Below are positions 43,794 through 45,891 of a stretch of 45,891 nt of DNA, piece by piece. A model generated the notes under the pieces. The model saw only the letters and a program-made list of their open reading frames with translations. It did no database searches and had not been told where the DNA came from. A program made the position numbers and the translations under genes. Numbering within the stretch: the first letter of the stretch is position 1; each line of letters starts with the position of its first letter. Origin of the DNA: Chara braunii (taxonomy: Eukaryota > Streptophyta > Charophyceae > Charales > Characeae); assembly GCA_003427395.1 (NCBI GenBank), contig BFEA01000404.1, positions 742,137 through 788,027 of the forward strand, given 5' to 3'.

Positions 43794-44083
43794 TTTTTAA
43801 GGGGTAACGGAGGCGAGGAGCAACAAGACAGGGACCTCAGAAGTCGAGGACGAGACATCAGGGCCAAGAAGAGGGACCGAACGACAAGGACTTCAAACAT
43901 CATCTTAGCAGCCAGATCTTTTCAATCAGAGTATGCAACTATCTTCCAGAGTTCTGCCTTGTATCAGACAACAACCATCTGCCTTGTACCACATAACCGC
44001 TGTAAAACTCAAGGGACGCTGGACCCGGTTTGCAGCAGGTGCTGCTCCCCACCAATAGATGGAGCCTTAAATGAAAGGGACCA

Positions 44084-44285
44084 CTTAAACCACCAGTACC
44101 TTTCTCAGCTATCAATGCGGAGCCTAAAATCGCCCGGCGCACCGAAAGGAAAAAGAGCCGGCGAGGGCCTCTTTTTGGCTGGTACCACCAGCCATTTCGG
44201 TCCGGTAGTACGGGACCCCGTTTGCCTCCCGAATTTACGGGCGCGTATTTGATTTTCAAGCGGGGAAAGGTATTGGTGGTTTAAG
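44084..44285. mobile_element. short TIR element C, CCACCA family
   Basis: The 22-base termini CTTAAACCACCAGTACCTTTCT and CTTAAACCACCAATACCTTTCC (right, reverse complement) differ at two positions and enclose 202 bases. Best-preserved member of the family. Confidence 0.7.
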
Positions 44286-44351
44286 ACGGGTGCTCTTATC
44301 ACCCCCCAGAAATGGGTGCCTGCCCTGAAGTTTCTAAATTAAAAAAAAAAG

Positions 44352-44533
44352 GGAAACTAGGGTGCAGTCAAAGTTTTCAGTTTTAAATGCATTTCAGTCA
44401 AATTTTCGCAAATTTTGCTCCAAAGCGAGGAAAATCGTGAATGTATCCTACCCAGCCTTAGGGTTGCGAGGGGATGTGTTGTATTCGAGGGATGCCTGTT
44501 AAGTGGATTTACAACTGAAAAAGTGACTGCGCC
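44352..44533 (+). repeat. dispersed repeat R, copy 2
   Basis: Parallel to 42869-43035: ACTAGGGTGCAGTC, AAATGCAT, GTGAATGTATCCTA, CTTAGGGTTG and GGATGTGTTGTATTCGA. It directly follows TIR element C and an A run. Confidence 0.6.
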
Positions 44534-44556
44534 GTACTTACCCCTTCAAAGTTCAA

Positions 44557-44762
44557 ACAAAAGGAAAAAAGATTTGAAGGGGACACATTTTGCTTGCTTG
44601 GGTCCCTGTATAGGCTTCGGAGTAGTGTTGGTCTGTGGGTAGTAAAGGCAAATTACCCCTTGAAACAAAAGGAAAAAAGATTTGAAGGGGACGCATTTTG
44701 CTTGCTTGGGTCCCTGTATAGGCTTAGGAGTAGTGTTGGTCTGTGGGTAGTAAAGGCAAATT
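44557..44762. repeat. 108-bp tandem duplication
   Basis: ACAAAAGGAAAAAAGATTTG starts at 44557 and again at 44665; the copies run to GGCAAATT and differ at only two or three positions (for example ACACATTTT/ACGCATTTT, CTTCGGAG/CTTAGGAG). Recent duplication; the frame is not multiple-copy coding in any convincing way. Confidence 0.9.
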
Positions 44763-44769
44763 TGAGAGA

Positions 44770-45568
44770 AGAACATAGCTAGCTTAGTTTTTCACCAAAA
44801 ATAAAGAAAAAAAAGCACTCTGAAATGACCAGTCATGCTGTAACAGAGCGGTAACTTGGTCGCGGCTTCGTCCTTTCACCCCTGCGGCTCCTGACATCTC
44901 ATCTAATAGTATCCATATCTCCATTCTGTGGTTGGTAGTCCAATGATCTGAATGTGGTGGTAAATTGGTATCATGTCTTTTTGTTTCTTTGTGTTTTTTG
45001 TTTTTGTTGAAGCCCAGGCTGTGGTAGAGGGTGGATGTAGTGGTCGCTGTAAGCGTTGGATGCGTGCGCTTGTCCTTTCTTTCTGTTTTTTTTTTTCTTT
45101 TTTCTGTTTTTAAAATAGCCCCTGCGCAAGCCCTCTATTCCGGCGGTGGTGAGAGAACCGTCAGAATGTCTGCTTGTCATTTCATTCACAAACCTGCTGA
45201 CTTCTCATCCACCCAGTTTTCAATTCTGTATTTGGTCGTCATTAGGGTCAGGCACCTCTAGTCGCAGTCCATGATTTGACAGGGCATGTCCATAATCTGA
45301 ATGTGTTGGTAATATGTATGTATCATTTTGTTTTCAAAGTGCTTGTCGTAAGCATTGTGTGCACGTGCTACGCTTTTTTTTTAGCATGGGCCTCTCTCCA
45401 CTACTGTCGACCATACTTGCGGCTCATTCAGTTGCGCGGCCCTGCGCACGTGCGCCGCACCACGCACAGCGCACAATGCGGCGCACCTGGAAAGTTAGGG
45501 GTCAGGGGAAAAAAAAAGAAGTTGGAGGGCGGGGGTTGTGGGCCCGACCAGGACTTAGCGCGAACCGA

Positions 45569-45601
<33 letters not shown>

Positions 45602-45766
45602 GGCCGCGCGGGGCCTCCAAAAAAACAAATATCGGGAGCTCGAGGCAGTTCGATTTCAAACCACTCGGGGCTGCCCCACGCTGGACTCAGACAACCCGGT
45701 AGTCCACCCACATTCCTGCCCTCGAAGCGGCCGTCGTGCGTTGCCCATCGCCTTGTCGTCTTAGCT
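44770..45766. other. no supported gene; poly-A near 45570-45597
   Basis: T/A runs at 45087-45110, 45374-45382 and 45570-45597 lengthen frames artificially. 45425-45490 (CGCACGTGCGCCGCACCACGC) resembles 1130-1160. Confidence 0.4.
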
Positions 45767-45870
45767 ATGCAGCAGAAGGGCCCGGCATCATCGTCCAGCC
45801 ATAGCCAGTGGGGAGCATCCAAGGAAGCAGCGGCAGGAGTGAGGCCTCATCTCCGACAGCCGGCAACCGG
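45767..45870 (+). CDS. possible 5' coding exon, cut by window end
   Basis: ATG at 45767 is followed by 34 codons of Ser/Ala/Gln-rich protein text (starts MQQKGPASSSSSHSQWGASK) and then GTAAGC at 45871, a good splice donor. Without splicing, the frame meets TAA at once. A minus-strand frame overlaps, and no second exon is visible because the window ends at 45891. Confidence 0.3.
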
Positions 45871-45891
45871 GTAAGCACCAGCCCCCCTCTC

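Noticed and set aside
43344-44252. 302-codon plus-strand ORF
   Set aside because: Begins in a 44-base poly-T (poly-Phe) and runs through two short TIR elements in both orientations; it is a chance frame.

Overview
This window is eukaryotic nuclear DNA from a large, repeat-rich genome. The evidence is long simple-sequence tracts (GAAA, TC, AAT, AC, ATC, many poly-A/T runs), pyrimidine tracts followed by AG and GTAAG-like splice signals, a Ty3/gypsy-type pol relic, tRNA-like SINE heads and several families of short inverted-repeat elements. No bacterial-style operon, rRNA, CRISPR array or intact cellular gene was recognised. The host lineage cannot be fixed from sequence alone; an alga or plant-like genome is only a guess.

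Layout. 1-1.6 kb: simple repeats and short tandem motifs. 1.66-2.16 kb (minus): an arginine/glycine-rich reading frame that looks like the 5' end of a retroelement gag/ORF1. 2.58-3.6 kb: (AAT)n arrays embedded in a diverged repeat. 3.6-8.0 kb: a diverged 0.7-1.1 kb repeat family with pyrimidine tracts, carrying two related mini-exon candidates that end in Q-Y-K followed by a GTRRG donor. 8.4-9.3 kb: tRNA-like and hairpin-rich DNA. 9.24-10.7 kb: the longest non-repetitive open frame, of unknown function. 11.4-13.2 kb: a satellite-like array of about 0.55 kb units, interrupted by an assembly artefact that contains a Nextera/Tn5 mate-pair junction adapter. 14.05-25.28 kb: four head-to-tail copies of one 2.2-3.7 kb unit, three of them with different internal deletions; a strongly diverged relative of the unit core lies at about 39.5-39.9 kb. 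25.3-29.7 kb: a degenerate Ty3/gypsy pol (protease-like region, RT, RNase H, integrase, C-terminal GPY/F-like module) with stops, frameshifts and lost catalytic residues. 29.9-31.5 kb: a second, frame-broken coding remnant. 31.5-38.0 kb: weak ORFs, one SINE-like element and otherwise featureless DNA. 38.0-45.9 kb: an island of short TIR elements of at least three families, another tRNA-like sequence, duplicated blocks, and a possible first exon cut by the window edge.

How parts fit together: nothing here forms a working pathway. The window is mostly a palimpsest of transposable elements and tandem repeats. The most useful observations are the chimeric adapter junction near 12.83 kb (an assembly error), the conserved stem-loop core of the four-copy repeat, the repeated mini-exon, the post-pol coding remnant, and the clustered short TIR families at 41.5-44.3 kb.
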